Of a stretch of DNA of 39,292 bases, positions 15,088 to 24,243 are shown one piece after another. This stretch comes from Lysobacterales bacterium (GTDB taxonomy: Bacteria > Pseudomonadota > Gammaproteobacteria > Xanthomonadales > SZUA-5): assembly GCA_022844165.1 (NCBI GenBank), contig JALHMH010000033.1:11865-51156 (forward strand), written 5' to 3'. The translations under genes were made by a program, and so were the position numbers. The notes beneath the pieces were generated by a model. That model ran no database searches and was not told the origin of the DNA. It saw only the letters and a list, made by a program, of their open reading frames with translations. Numbering within the stretch: position 1 is the first letter of the stretch; each line of letters starts with the position of its first letter.

Positions 15088-16662
15088 GTGCAGTTCGACT
15101 ACATCATCGTTGGTGCGGGATCGGCGGGTTGTGTTCTGGCGGATCGTCTGAGCGCCGGTGGTCGGCACCGGGTGCTACTGCTGGAGGCAGGCGGCAAGGA
15201 CTGGCACCCTTTCATCCATATGCCCGCGGGACTGGCCAAACTCGTCAACAACCAGTCGATTAACTGGAACTTCAGCACTGAACCGGAGCCGAATCTCAAC
15301 CACCGAAAACTGTACTGGCCACGCGGAAAGGTATTAGGCGGATCGAGCTCCATCAACGCGATGTGCTACATCCGCGGTCAACGTGCCGATTACGATGCGT
15401 GGGCCTCGGCTGGCAACCATGGCTGGAGCTTTGCCGAAGTCCTGCCACTATTTCGGCGGTCTGAAGCCAATACCCGTGGCGCAGACGCCGTACACGGCGA
15501 CACCGGACCACTCGCGGTAGACGATCTGATTCACACCAACCCGCTCAGTCACGCCTTTCTGGCGGCGGCGCAACAAGCCGGTTACCCCCGCAATGACGAC
15601 TTCAACAGCGGCGACCAGACCGGGTTTGGCTTCTACCAGGTGACTCAGCGCAATGGCCGACGCTGGAGCACCGCGGCCGGCTATCTCAAAAACGCGCAAG
15701 AGCGCGCAAATTTCTCGTTGATCACCAAAGCACAGGTGCTTCGCATCCGTTTCGATCGGGATCGTGCGATTGGTGTGGACGTACGCATCGGACGTCGAAT
15801 CGAATACATCGAGGCGGGCAACGAAGTGCTGCTGTCGGGTGGCGCAATCAACTCGCCACAACTGCTCATGCTCTCTGGCGTCGGACCTGCAGATCAACTG
15901 CGAAAGCACGGGATCGGCGTGCGTGTGGATGCGCCAGGCGTGGGCTCGAATCTGCACGATCATCTCGACATTTGCGTACTGCAGCGCTGCACCCAGGATG
16001 TCACCTACGATCATCCTAACGATGCATTTGTAGCGTTAAAGTACTTGTTTACTCGAAGTGGTCTTGGAACCTCCAATGTCGCCGAGTGTGGTGGGTTCGT
16101 CGCTTCGCGGCACGCGACCGATGAACGCCCAGATCTACAATTCCACTTTGTGCCGGCCATGCTGGATGACCACGGCCGCAATCGACTGCCAGGACAGGGG
16201 TTCACTCTTCACGGTTGCGCGCTACGGCCCCGAAGCCGTGGCCATCTTGAACTTTCCTGCAACGATCCACTGGCCAAACCGCGCATTTACGCCAACTACT
16301 TGAGCGAGCCCGACGATCTGAAATTGCTCGTCGAATGCGTCAAAGTAGCTCGCGAGATCTTTGCGTCTGCAGCACTGAGTCCGTTCGCTGGCGACGAGTT
16401 CCTGCCTGGCGCAGACGTTAACTCAACGCCCGAGATTGAGGCTTTCGTTCGTCGCAAGGCCGAGACGATTTACCATCCGGTCGGGACTTGCAAAATGGGC
16501 CAGGATTCGTTGGCCGTCGTCGATCATCAGCTGAGAGTTCGTGGGGTTTCCGGGCTCCGGGTGGTGGACGCGTCGATCATGCCGACCTTGATCAGTGGCA
16601 ACACGAACGCACCAACGATCATGATTGCCGAAAAAGCAAGCGACATGATTCTCGATGCCTGA
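15088..16662 (+). CDS. GMC-family FAD-dependent oxidoreductase (choline/alcohol dehydrogenase-like)
   Basis: This 524-residue flavoenzyme has the N-terminal FAD motif GAGSAG at 9-14, the GMC signature around GGSSSINAMCYIRGQ, and C-terminal catalytic elements YHPVGTCKMG (His) and NTNAPTIMIAEKA (Asn). Members oxidise primary alcohols, choline or polyethylene glycols; the substrate cannot be read from the sequence. No betaine-aldehyde dehydrogenase (betB) or betI gene is adjacent, so a BetA assignment is not supported. The ORF opens at TTG 15064. I chose GTG 15088 because the family begins with the QFDYIIVGAG strand immediately after the start, and AGGG is 11 bases upstream. Confidence 0.9.
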   Translation: MQFDYIIVGAGSAGCVLADRLSAGGRHRVLLLEAGGKDWHPFIHMPAGLAKLVNNQSINWNFSTEPEPNLNHRKLYWPRGKVLGGSSSINAMCYIRGQRADYDAWASAGNHGWSFAEVLPLFRRSEANTRGADAVHGDTGPLAVDDLIHTNPLSHAFLAAAQQAGYPRNDDFNSGDQTGFGFYQVTQRNGRRWSTAAGYLKNAQERANFSLITKAQVLRIRFDRDRAIGVDVRIGRRIEYIEAGNEVLLSGGAINSPQLLMLSGVGPADQLRKHGIGVRVDAPGVGSNLHDHLDICVLQRCTQDVTYDHPNDAFVALKYLFTRSGLGTSNVAECGGFVASRHATDERPDLQFHFVPAMLDDHGRNRLPGQGFTLHGCALRPRSRGHLELSCNDPLAKPRIYANYLSEPDDLKLLVECVKVAREIFASAALSPFAGDEFLPGADVNSTPEIEAFVRRKAETIYHPVGTCKMGQDSLAVVDHQLRVRGVSGLRVVDASIMPTLISGNTNAPTIMIAEKASDMILDA

Positions 16663-16833
16663 CGTCTACTTGTAAAAGTCGCCAATCGCACCGAGAGGCG
16701 TTTGGCGCGCTCAGCGATCCGCAGCAATATAGCCAACGCTATCGGCGTGAACCATGGATGGTTCGCTCGCGTCTCTCTTTGGCGAGTGTGGCGCTCGCTT
16801 GCTCGAACCCTCGGCGAATCCCCCTGCGCGCGA
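16663..16833. other. Spacer between convergent genes with a short hairpin
   Basis: The spacer contains GAACCA-tgga-TGGTTC (16749-16764), a 6-bp stem with a 4-base loop, and no T-run on either side. It lies 70 bases past the HFPD-repeat gene and 86 past the GMC gene, so it could serve as a weak shared terminator. I see no supported ORF here. Confidence 0.3.
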
Positions 16834-17136
16834 CTATGGCAAGCCCGGAAAGTGATCGACAATCTGAATGGTGAAATCGGGAAAGTGCTCGACCAGCTGG
16901 ATTTTGAAGTCTGGGAAGTGCTCGACCTTTTGCCACATTCCAGGCTTGTCCGGAAAGTGATCTACCCACTGAACTTTGAGATCCGGAAAGTGCAGGACTA
17001 TTTTGACTTTGTAGTCGGGAAAATGGTCTACCAACTGCACCTTGCCATAAATCGTGGCAAGCGGAATCGCCGCATCGTCTCCACGCGCTGCGACCGCAAC
17101 GAACACAGGCGCAAATAGCAGTTGTCGTCGATTCAT
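16834..17136 (-). CDS. Small exported HFPD-repeat protein, candidate 7(1) septoil-knot family member
   Basis: This 100-residue protein has a signal-like N-terminus (MNRRQLLFAPVFVAVAARG) and then six copies of an 11-residue unit of the form KVQLVDHFPDY. HFP occurs at residues 38, 49, 60, 73, 84 and 95. The spacing is 11-11-13-11-11, because KPGMW breaks the middle and leaves three repeats on each side. Alternating hydrophobic residues suggest short beta strands. The pattern resembles the small bacterial family that, from memory, is annotated as a 7(1) septoil-knot domain; that link is not verified here. The 3' end of the kinase gene overlaps this start as ATGA, so the two are translated together. 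The C-terminus ends shortly after the last HFP, so the repeat array looks complete. Confidence 0.8.
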   Translation of the reverse strand: MNRRQLLFAPVFVAVAARGDDAAIPLATIYGKVQLVDHFPDYKVKIVLHFPDLKVQWVDHFPDKPGMWQKVEHFPDFKIQLVEHFPDFTIQIVDHFPGLP

Positions 17137-19523
17137 GCGTCAGGAGCCGTTGCGGGCATCGGCGTCTTGCGTTCACTCCACCGAGCGCGCGCCGAAGTAT
17201 CGATTGATGTCATCTTCAATACATCATCGACGATCTCCTGCGCGTCGCTTGCGCCAGGGCCTTGTTGGGCTACCGTTCGTTCGTAGGCGGATTCGAAGAC
17301 CTCGAGTGCTTCGGCATGCCGGCCGACAGCGCTGAGCGCACGCGCCAGGGTCTGGCGAAACTCTGCGTGCACGCGATTGTGGGGCGGAAACTCCTCCGCG
17401 ATTGCTGCGATCAGTGCAGGCTGCCTTTCAACGACTTCGGCTGCCCTGCCCTGATCGACTCGAAGCAACGCAAGGTTTCCCTCCGCGATGAGCGTATTGG
17501 GATGCCGTTCGCCGCGCAATCGGCGGAATGACTCAAACGCGCGTTCATAGTACGGTGCGGCTTCCATCCACTTCCCTTGCTGGCGCAGCGCTGCACCGAG
17601 GTTGTTGATCAAGGTCAGCACGGACGAATGATCCACACCGAAAACATCCTCGAACGGCGGCAGCAGTTCTTTCAGCGTGCGCTCCGCTGCGTCGAATTCC
17701 CGGCGTTTAAGTTTGACGATCACGGCATCAGCGCGGTTGCGAAGGACCTGCGGATGATCTGCGCCGAATAACTCGGCTTGTCGGGGCAGCCATTCGGCGA
17801 ACCGTTGCTCCGCGTCCAACACTTTATTTGCCATCAGCTCGGCATTCGCTAAGCGCAAGTGCGCTTCGATCTGCTCGCGATGGAAATCTGGCGATTGTGC
17901 GGAAACCTCAGTCGCCTGCCGAAGCAATACCAGGGCCTGCTCGAGATCGACGCCAACCATAATCCAACCATAATCGGTGAGCGCCAAAAGCTGCGTGTGC
18001 ACGTCGCCAAACTTCTGCGCATCCTCAAAGGCGCGTCCGGCGTTCTCTGCTGCCGCTTTGTCGTGCCCGGCATCCCACTGCGACATGGCCAGAATGCGCC
18101 GGGCATCGATACCTGACGCTGATGTCTCGATCGGAGTGCCTTCGACAGAATCCAGGAGTGCGGTGAGCCGCTCGATCGCCAGTTCCGGCTCGGCCAGGAG
18201 ACGGTAGTTGCCGGCCATCTGCCGTTCGATCTCGAACCGCAATTCCGGTTCGTCGGACAGCTCCGAACGCGCCCGGACTGCCGCACGGTCTATGATTCGC
18301 TTGAGCAATGTCGTGTCTTGACCGCGAGCCTCATCGGGCGTTGCGCCAGCGAGAACCTCCTGCAGGAACGACGCCAGTAAATTGGCCCTCTTTGCAGCTG
18401 CCTCCGCCTGGACTGCGGCGCGCTGTGCGCGAGCCTCTCCCGCGCGCGCTGCGAGCAACCCGTAAACAGCAAAGGACACCCCTACCACCAGTGCCAACAT
18501 CACCGCACCACCCGCAAGCAGGCCCACGCGATTCCGTTCGGCAAACTTCTGAGCGTAATAAAAACGCGTCCTGGGCACTGCCCGTAGTGGTTTTCGCTGG
18601 CGAAAGCGCGCCAGGTCTTCGGCAAACTCCAGGGCGCTCGGGTAGCGATCTTCGGGATTCGGTGCAAGCGCTCTCGCGAGCAGTGCACGGAGCTCCCTGG
18701 GCAGTTGCGCAATGTCGGCCGCCATCGACCGGCCGTCGCCTGTTTCAAGCATCGAATAGCCTGTTCGCGCGAACAGCTCGCCGAGCTGCACTGCGTTAAT
18801 GCTTGAGGTCTTGTGCAGCGTCGTCGGTGATATCGTCGTGAGCAAGGTCATTCCGAGCGAATAGACATCCGCTCGGACATCCGGCGAGGCCTGCCTGGCG
18901 GCTTGTTCCGGCGCCATGAACCCTACTGAACCGGCTCCTTGAACCTTGAGACCGGACGGGACCTGGGCAGCCACGGCGATTCCAAAATCGATAAGTTTGG
19001 GTTGCGGTTCACCGTCGATATCGGCGACCAGAATGTTGCTGGGTTTGATGTCCCGATGAATAACCCCTCGTTGATGCGCATGATGCGCGCCCAGCGCGAT
19101 GCGCTCGATCATTTGCAATCGAATCAACAATGGCGGTTGCGTACGTTCAATGTAGCGGTGCAAGGCTTCGCCTTCGACCCACTCGAGCGCGAGGAAAGGC
19201 ACTCCTGTATCGCTCTGCGCTATTTCGTAGATTCGAGCGATCGCCGGATGCGCAACTTGCGCGAGCGACTGCGCCTCTACGAGCAGCGTTGCCGCGAGCA
19301 ATGGCTCATTGGTTGCTCCGCGGATCAGCTTGAGCGCAACGGTCCGCTGAACCGGCTCAAGTTGCTCCGCCCGATAAACCCGCCCCATGCCGCCTTCGCC
19401 CACCAGCGCAACAACGCGATAGCGCCCAACGCGAGTGCCCGGCGGCAACTCCGTATCGAAGTCGGCGTTTTCGAGCATCGCTTGAAACTGCGTTCGAACA
19501 TCGTTGGGCAACGGGTTTGACAT
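17133..19523 (-). CDS. Transmembrane Ser/Thr protein kinase with TPR-like C-terminal region
   Basis: The 796-residue protein has a cytoplasmic Hanks-type kinase with glycine loop GEGGMG (42-47), K65, HRDIKPSN (156-163), DFG (179-181) and APE (204-206), all intact. One transmembrane helix follows at about 333-357. The C-terminal 430 residues are Ala-rich helical repeats resembling TPR/Kinesin-light-chain units (for example VLTLINNLGAALRQQGKW), probably outside the membrane. It should phosphorylate Ser/Thr in response to an envelope signal; no substrate is evident. The ORF opens at TTG 19550, but ATG 19523 is the more likely start. It overlaps the small exported HFPD protein and diverges from the dehydrogenase gene. 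Confidence 0.93.
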   Translation of the reverse strand: MSNPLPNDVRTQFQAMLENADFDTELPPGTRVGRYRVVALVGEGGMGRVYRAEQLEPVQRTVALKLIRGATNEPLLAATLLVEAQSLAQVAHPAIARIYEIAQSDTGVPFLALEWVEGEALHRYIERTQPPLLIRLQMIERIALGAHHAHQRGVIHRDIKPSNILVADIDGEPQPKLIDFGIAVAAQVPSGLKVQGAGSVGFMAPEQAARQASPDVRADVYSLGMTLLTTISPTTLHKTSSINAVQLGELFARTGYSMLETGDGRSMAADIAQLPRELRALLARALAPNPEDRYPSALEFAEDLARFRQRKPLRAVPRTRFYYAQKFAERNRVGLLAGGAVMLALVVGVSFAVYGLLAARAGEARAQRAAVQAEAAAKRANLLASFLQEVLAGATPDEARGQDTTLLKRIIDRAAVRARSELSDEPELRFEIERQMAGNYRLLAEPELAIERLTALLDSVEGTPIETSASGIDARRILAMSQWDAGHDKAAAENAGRAFEDAQKFGDVHTQLLALTDYGWIMVGVDLEQALVLLRQATEVSAQSPDFHREQIEAHLRLANAELMANKVLDAEQRFAEWLPRQAELFGADHPQVLRNRADAVIVKLKRREFDAAERTLKELLPPFEDVFGVDHSSVLTLINNLGAALRQQGKWMEAAPYYERAFESFRRLRGERHPNTLIAEGNLALLRVDQGRAAEVVERQPALIAAIAEEFPPHNRVHAEFRQTLARALSAVGRHAEALEVFESAYERTVAQQGPGASDAQEIVDDVLKMTSIDTSARARWSERKTPMPATAPDA

Positions 19524-19687
19524 AGCGAGGCGATTGGCTGAATGCGTCAAGTCTACGCGCCGAGCCTGACTTGCGCCGCACAGCTATGCTAGTGGGGCTG
19601 ATCGCCGACCGAGTCGACCGCGTTCGAACAGGGCGCGCAGGCACGGGTCGATATTTGGTAACGTCCTTTCATCCGTACTCATTTGTC
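19524..19687. other. Divergent spacer between the kinase and dehydrogenase genes
   Basis: This 164-base region must hold promoters for both genes. I find no -35/-10 pair that I trust on either strand and no strong ribosome-binding site before either start. Confidence 0.4.
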
Positions 19688-21937
19688 ATGCCACTCAGTC
19701 AAAGCAAACAGCTCAATCGCGCCGAAATCGTCGACAAGAACTTCACTACATTTGTAGAGGAGCATGCAGGTTCTGAACAACGCCGCAGAACCGACGACGA
19801 GCCGCTGAGTCCGTCTACGACGCTCAGCGTGCGCGCATTCAAGGAGCTGCTGGAATCGCAGCTGATCAGTCGCCATCTGGATTTGATGGCACGCGTACTG
19901 CGTGTGCAGAACAAGGTGTTCTACACCATCGGCAGCTCGGGTCACGAAGGCAATGCGATGGTTGCGCGGCTGACACGGCACACCGATCCGGCGTTCCTTC
20001 ATTATCGTTCCGGCGGGTTTATGGCCGAACGCTTCCGTAAGTTGCCTGGCATGGATCCGATCATGGATTCGGCGTTGTCGTTCGCGGCGAGCAAGCTGGA
20101 CCCGGCCTCCGGTGGCCGGCACAAAGTCTGGGGTAGCAAGCCACTCTGGGTCTTGCCGCAAACTTCGACCATTGCCAGCCACCCACCCAAGGCATTCGGT
20201 ACAGCGCTCGCCATCGATCAAGCACAACGGATTGGCCACCCACTGCCGATTCCTGGTGACAGTATCGTGGTCTGTAGTTTCGGCGATGCCAGCGCTAACC
20301 ATGCAACTGCCCAGGGCGCGTTCAATGCAGCCGAATGGGCCGGTTACCAGCAGCTCCGTGCGCCGGTGCTCTTTGTCTGCGAAGACAATGGCATCGGTAT
20401 CTCGGTTAAGTCTCCGACCGGCTGGATCGCTGCGAGTTTCAGTCAGCGCCGACATATGGCGTACTTCTACGCCGACGGGCTGGATCTGGAGAGGGGCTTC
20501 GATGCGGTCGCACGTGCTGTAGATTTCTGTCGCAGCGAACGCAAACCGACGTTCTTGCACTTGAAGACGACTCGGTTGATGGGTCACGCCGGCACTGACT
20601 TTGAAATCGAGTACCGGGCTTTCGACGACATCTTCGCCGGTGAGGCTGCGGACCCACTGTTGCGCAGCGCCGCGCTTGCGTTAGAGCACAGCGTTTACAC
20701 AAAAGCCGAACTGCTGGGGATCTACGAGGATATTCGCCGCCGCTGTTTTGCGGCCGCCGATGCTGCCGACCGCACCGCAAAACTCACAGAGCTGGAGGAC
20801 GTGATAGCACCGCTCGCGCCATATTCGTCCGATGCGGTCGTAGCCGAAGCGGCGCGGGCTCCTGCCGATGACCTGCGTGTCGCACACTTTGGATCCCAGG
20901 CGCAGCTCCCGGAGCGACAGGCGCCACGGCATATGGCCATCAACATCAACCAGTCTCTGCACGACTTGATGCTCAAATACCCATCCAGTTTGCTGTTTGG
21001 CGAGGACGTTGCGCAAAAGGGCGGCGTGTACACGGTCACCAAGGGACTGTGGCATAAGTTCAAGGGTGCGCGCGTCTTCAACACGCTACTGGACGAAACC
21101 ACCATACTTGGATTAGCTCAGGGGCTGGCCAACCTGGGCATGCTGCCGATACCAGAAATCCAGTACCTCGCTTACTACCATAACGCTTGTGATCAAATTC
21201 GCGGCGAAGCTGCCTCATTGCAGTTCTTCAGCAATGGTCAGTATCGGAATCCGATGGTCGTGCGAATCGCGGGCCTGGGTTACCAAAAAGGCTTCGGCGG
21301 CCACTTCCATAACGACAATTCGATGGCCGCACTACGTGACATTCCTGGCCTGACGATCGCTTGTCCAAGTCGTGGCGATGATGCGGCGATGATGCTCCGT
21401 ACTTTGATGGCGCTATCGCACGTTGATGGCCGAGTTTCGGTAATTCTCGAGCCAATTGCGCTGTACATGACCAAAGACTTATATGCGCCGGGCGATGGCC
21501 AATGGGCGTTTCCGTACCCGGCAATCACGGAGGCCATTGCCGTTGGCGAACCTCGTGTTTATCACGAATCTGCGACCGACCTGTTGATCATCAGTTACGG
21601 CAACGGCGTTTTAATGGGCTTGCGGGCCGCCAAAGCACTCGCTGACAGTGGCGTGTCGACGCGGGTCCTGGATTTGCGCTGGTTGCAGCCGTTGAATACA
21701 GCGGCGATCTGTTCCGCTGCCCGTGCCTGCAAGCGCGTGCTGGTCGTCGATGAAGGGCGTACTGCCGGTCCCGGCGAGGGCGTGCTATCTGCGTTAGTCG
21801 AAGGTCGTTGCGCCAATCGTCCGATTGCGCAGGTCCGCGGCGTCGATACCTATACACCGCTCGCGGGTGCAGCAAACCTGGTACTGCCATCGGATGAGAG
21901 TGTGCTTGCTGCGGCCAGGCGCCTGCTGCTGGAGTGA
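19688..21937 (+). CDS. Fused E1 alpha-beta subunit of a 2-oxoacid dehydrogenase (thiamine diphosphate enzyme)
   Basis: The 749-residue protein joins an E1-alpha-like half (about 45-400) and an E1-beta-like half (about 430-745). The alpha half has the ThDP/metal motif as GDAS at 199-202 and CEDN at 231-234, in place of the commoner GDG and NN. The beta half has LLFGEDVAQKGGVYTVTKGL, FNTLLDETTILG and a C-terminal transketolase-type region (RVLDLRWLQPLN). It would decarboxylate a 2-oxoacid (pyruvate or branched-chain) and acylate a lipoyl E2. No E2 or E3 gene lies in the window. ATG 19688 is chosen over the longer ORF from 19571, whose extension is not homologous-looking. It is followed after 119 bases by a GGDEF gene. 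Confidence 0.9.
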   Translation: MPLSQSKQLNRAEIVDKNFTTFVEEHAGSEQRRRTDDEPLSPSTTLSVRAFKELLESQLISRHLDLMARVLRVQNKVFYTIGSSGHEGNAMVARLTRHTDPAFLHYRSGGFMAERFRKLPGMDPIMDSALSFAASKLDPASGGRHKVWGSKPLWVLPQTSTIASHPPKAFGTALAIDQAQRIGHPLPIPGDSIVVCSFGDASANHATAQGAFNAAEWAGYQQLRAPVLFVCEDNGIGISVKSPTGWIAASFSQRRHMAYFYADGLDLERGFDAVARAVDFCRSERKPTFLHLKTTRLMGHAGTDFEIEYRAFDDIFAGEAADPLLRSAALALEHSVYTKAELLGIYEDIRRRCFAAADAADRTAKLTELEDVIAPLAPYSSDAVVAEAARAPADDLRVAHFGSQAQLPERQAPRHMAININQSLHDLMLKYPSSLLFGEDVAQKGGVYTVTKGLWHKFKGARVFNTLLDETTILGLAQGLANLGMLPIPEIQYLAYYHNACDQIRGEAASLQFFSNGQYRNPMVVRIAGLGYQKGFGGHFHNDNSMAALRDIPGLTIACPSRGDDAAMMLRTLMALSHVDGRVSVILEPIALYMTKDLYAPGDGQWAFPYPAITEAIAVGEPRVYHESATDLLIISYGNGVLMGLRAAKALADSGVSTRVLDLRWLQPLNTAAICSAARACKRVLVVDEGRTAGPGEGVLSALVEGRCANRPIAQVRGVDTYTPLAGAANLVLPSDESVLAAARRLLLE

Positions 21938-22056
21938 GTGACTGACGATCTGTGCTGATTGCATGCAAATGTCAAACCTGCATACCCTGGCAGACGATTC
22001 GTCGATAACCAGTGCACAATGGCGACGCGGTATACAACGCGTGACAGGGGGCGTTG

Positions 22057-23328
22057 ATGAGTACGTGGGTCGCCGGATCGATGGCATTTGCGCAAGGCGC
22101 CTTTTTGTTCGCCGTTTTTCTCGGCATGTTTCGCGTGCGCCGCTTCTTTGGATTCGGTCCGCTGTTCTTGACCATCGGCGCCGTCGAAGGCCTTAAGTAC
22201 TTCCTGACAACCGGTTTCGACGTCGCATTGTTCGGTAGCGAGGTTGCGCTTGGATCCGTCGTTTATTATCCGGCCACTCTGACCATCGTGCTGGTTGTTT
22301 ACATCCGCGAGAACGCACCGGCGGCGCGACAGCTGCTCTGGTCGCTGGCGCTGGCCAATCTTGGCCTTGGCGTGCTGATGACGCTCGTCTGGATGGGTCA
22401 TCGAAATGCTGGCGACGATCTGCTTAACCAACAAATACTAGGCGGTCTCCTGCGGGTCTTTGTTGGAACGACGCTGACCTTTGTTGGAGGCGTTGTTTCG
22501 CTGATCATTTACAGCCGCATCTCGACGCTATCGTGGCCACGCTTGTTTCGAATCTGGCTGACGCTTGCCTCGGTGGCCGTTGCTGACACCATCGTGTACA
22601 TGACTATTGTTGCACCAATCGATGCTCACTCGAGCGGCGAGGTGCTCGCCACACTGGCCGGCAAGCTCGCGTTTATTGCCGTCTATGCCATGATGACTGA
22701 GACCTACCTGCGCTTGTTCGAGGCCGCAGAGCCGGGCCAAAACGAACGCCAACCCAGCGCAAACATCCTGGCACTGCTGACCTATCGAGAACGCTTTCAA
22801 GAACTTGAGAGGCAGGTCATCCGGGACCCATTGACTGGCACCTTTAATCGTCGCCACCTCGATATAGCGCTACCAGAGCATCTCGACAGTCACTGCAGAC
22901 GCGGCGAACCGTGCGCACTGTTGATGGTCGACATCGATCACTTCAAGACGGTGAACGACACCTTCGGCCATTCCAACGGCGACCAGGCGTTAGTCCACTT
23001 TGTTCGCGTACTGACAAGCGTCCTGGGTCGCGGCGACCTTTTGTTTCGTTACGGCGGGGAAGAGTTCTTGATTCTGTTGCCACACGCCGACGCTCAGGAC
23101 TCGCAGACAATTGCCGATCACATTCATCACGCGCTTGCATCGATGCCGCTGTTGCTCAAGGGCGAATCGATCACCATGTCGTGTACTGTCGGTATCGCGG
23201 TCATGCCACGCGATGGCACCACCGCGGGCGAACTCTTTTCGGCAGCGGACCGGCGCCTGTATAGAGGCAAACAGCGAGGCCGCCATTGCACGATTGCAGA
23301 GGACCAGGGGCGATCCGGGCGTACCTGA
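22057..23328 (+). CDS. Multi-pass membrane diguanylate cyclase (GGDEF)
   Basis: The 423-residue protein has an N-terminal membrane sensor of about 225 residues with roughly seven hydrophobic segments, a short coiled linker, and a C-terminal GGDEF domain. The domain begins DPLTGTFNRR, shows MVDIDHFKTVNDTFGH, and carries GGEEF (RYGGEEFLILL). GGEEF is an active-type signature, so synthesis of c-di-GMP from two GTP is expected. The inhibitory RxxD is not in place (GRGD instead), which suggests weak product inhibition. I do not recognise the membrane module as a named MASE domain. ATG 22057 is preceded by a run of five G four bases upstream; the TTG just before it is not preferred. Confidence 0.92.
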   Translation: MSTWVAGSMAFAQGAFLFAVFLGMFRVRRFFGFGPLFLTIGAVEGLKYFLTTGFDVALFGSEVALGSVVYYPATLTIVLVVYIRENAPAARQLLWSLALANLGLGVLMTLVWMGHRNAGDDLLNQQILGGLLRVFVGTTLTFVGGVVSLIIYSRISTLSWPRLFRIWLTLASVAVADTIVYMTIVAPIDAHSSGEVLATLAGKLAFIAVYAMMTETYLRLFEAAEPGQNERQPSANILALLTYRERFQELERQVIRDPLTGTFNRRHLDIALPEHLDSHCRRGEPCALLMVDIDHFKTVNDTFGHSNGDQALVHFVRVLTSVLGRGDLLFRYGGEEFLILLPHADAQDSQTIADHIHHALASMPLLLKGESITMSCTVGIAVMPRDGTTAGELFSAADRRLYRGKQRGRHCTIAEDQGRSGRT

Positions 23329-23379
23329 GTTCAATCCAGCGGTGTTAGTCTCTGGTGCCGTCCGACAAGAGCATTTGTC

Positions 23380-24243
23380 ATGCCCAAGCCGATTGTCGGC
23401 GAGTTGATCGACTTGATGCAGTTGGAGCGTCTGGAAGAGAACTTGTTTCGTGGCCAGAGCCGCGACATTGGTACGCGCTTTGTCTTCGGTGGACAGGTCT
23501 TGGGGCAATCGCTGGCTGCTGCGCAAAGAACGGTCGAAGAGCGCGTCGTGCATTCCATGCATGCGTACTTCCTGCGCGCCGGCGATGTTGAGGCGCCCAT
23601 CGTGTACGAAGTCGATCGCAATCGCGATGGCAAGAGTTTTTCATCACGCCGCGTTGTTGCCATTCAACATGGGCAGCCAATCTTCACGATGGCGGCTTCT
23701 TTCCAAGAGCCGGAAGATGGCTTGACGCATCAATTGTCGATGCCCGATGTGCCGCCACCTGACGATCTGAGCGAGCCTGAGCCGATTCCGCCGGAGTTGC
23801 TGGACAAAATACCCGCAAAACTGCAACGCTGGGTCATGAGCCGCGGACCATTCGAGTTCCGGCACGTATATCCACGCGACGAGTTCAAACGGCCCAAACG
23901 CCCCCCGTTTCAACACGTTTGGTTCAGACTTGTAGACCGGATTGCCGACGATGAACCTCTGCATCGAACTTTGCTGGCTTACGCCAGCGACTTTCATTTA
24001 ATCGGGACGTCAACGTTCCCTCATGGCATCAGCTATCTGCAGGGCAATGTTCAAATGGCCAGTCTCGACCACGCGATGTGGTTTCACCGCCCGTTCCGCG
24101 TCGACGACTGGCTGCTGTACTCCTGCGACAGCCCCACCGCCCAGGGTGCTCGTGGTCTGTCGCGCGGAATGATCTATGACGGCCACGGCAGGCTCGTCGC
24201 ATCAACAGCCCAGGAAGGGTTGATTCGATTGCTCGCCGAATGA
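23380..24243 (+). CDS. tesB: Acyl-CoA thioesterase II
   Basis: The 287-residue double-hotdog thioesterase hydrolyses medium- and long-chain acyl-CoA in the cytoplasm. The N-terminal hotdog has FGGQVLGQSLAAAQRTV and HSMHAYFLRAGD. The C-terminal half has SLDHAMWFHRPFRVDDWLLY, containing the conserved Asp, and GARGLSRGMIYDGHGRLVAS with the usual end LIRLLAE. The length matches TesB. AAGAG sits 8 bases before ATG 23380. It lies 51 bases after the GGDEF gene on the same strand. Confidence 0.95.
   Translation: MPKPIVGELIDLMQLERLEENLFRGQSRDIGTRFVFGGQVLGQSLAAAQRTVEERVVHSMHAYFLRAGDVEAPIVYEVDRNRDGKSFSSRRVVAIQHGQPIFTMAASFQEPEDGLTHQLSMPDVPPPDDLSEPEPIPPELLDKIPAKLQRWVMSRGPFEFRHVYPRDEFKRPKRPPFQHVWFRLVDRIADDEPLHRTLLAYASDFHLIGTSTFPHGISYLQGNVQMASLDHAMWFHRPFRVDDWLLYSCDSPTAQGARGLSRGMIYDGHGRLVASTAQEGLIRLLAE

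Noticed and set aside
15088..16662. Assignment as choline dehydrogenase BetA
   Set aside because: Only general GMC motifs are visible, and no betB or betI gene is present.
16739..17176. 145-codon minus-strand frame over the HFPD-repeat gene
   Set aside because: It is another frame of the same 33-bp repeats, without a signal peptide and crossing into the kinase gene.
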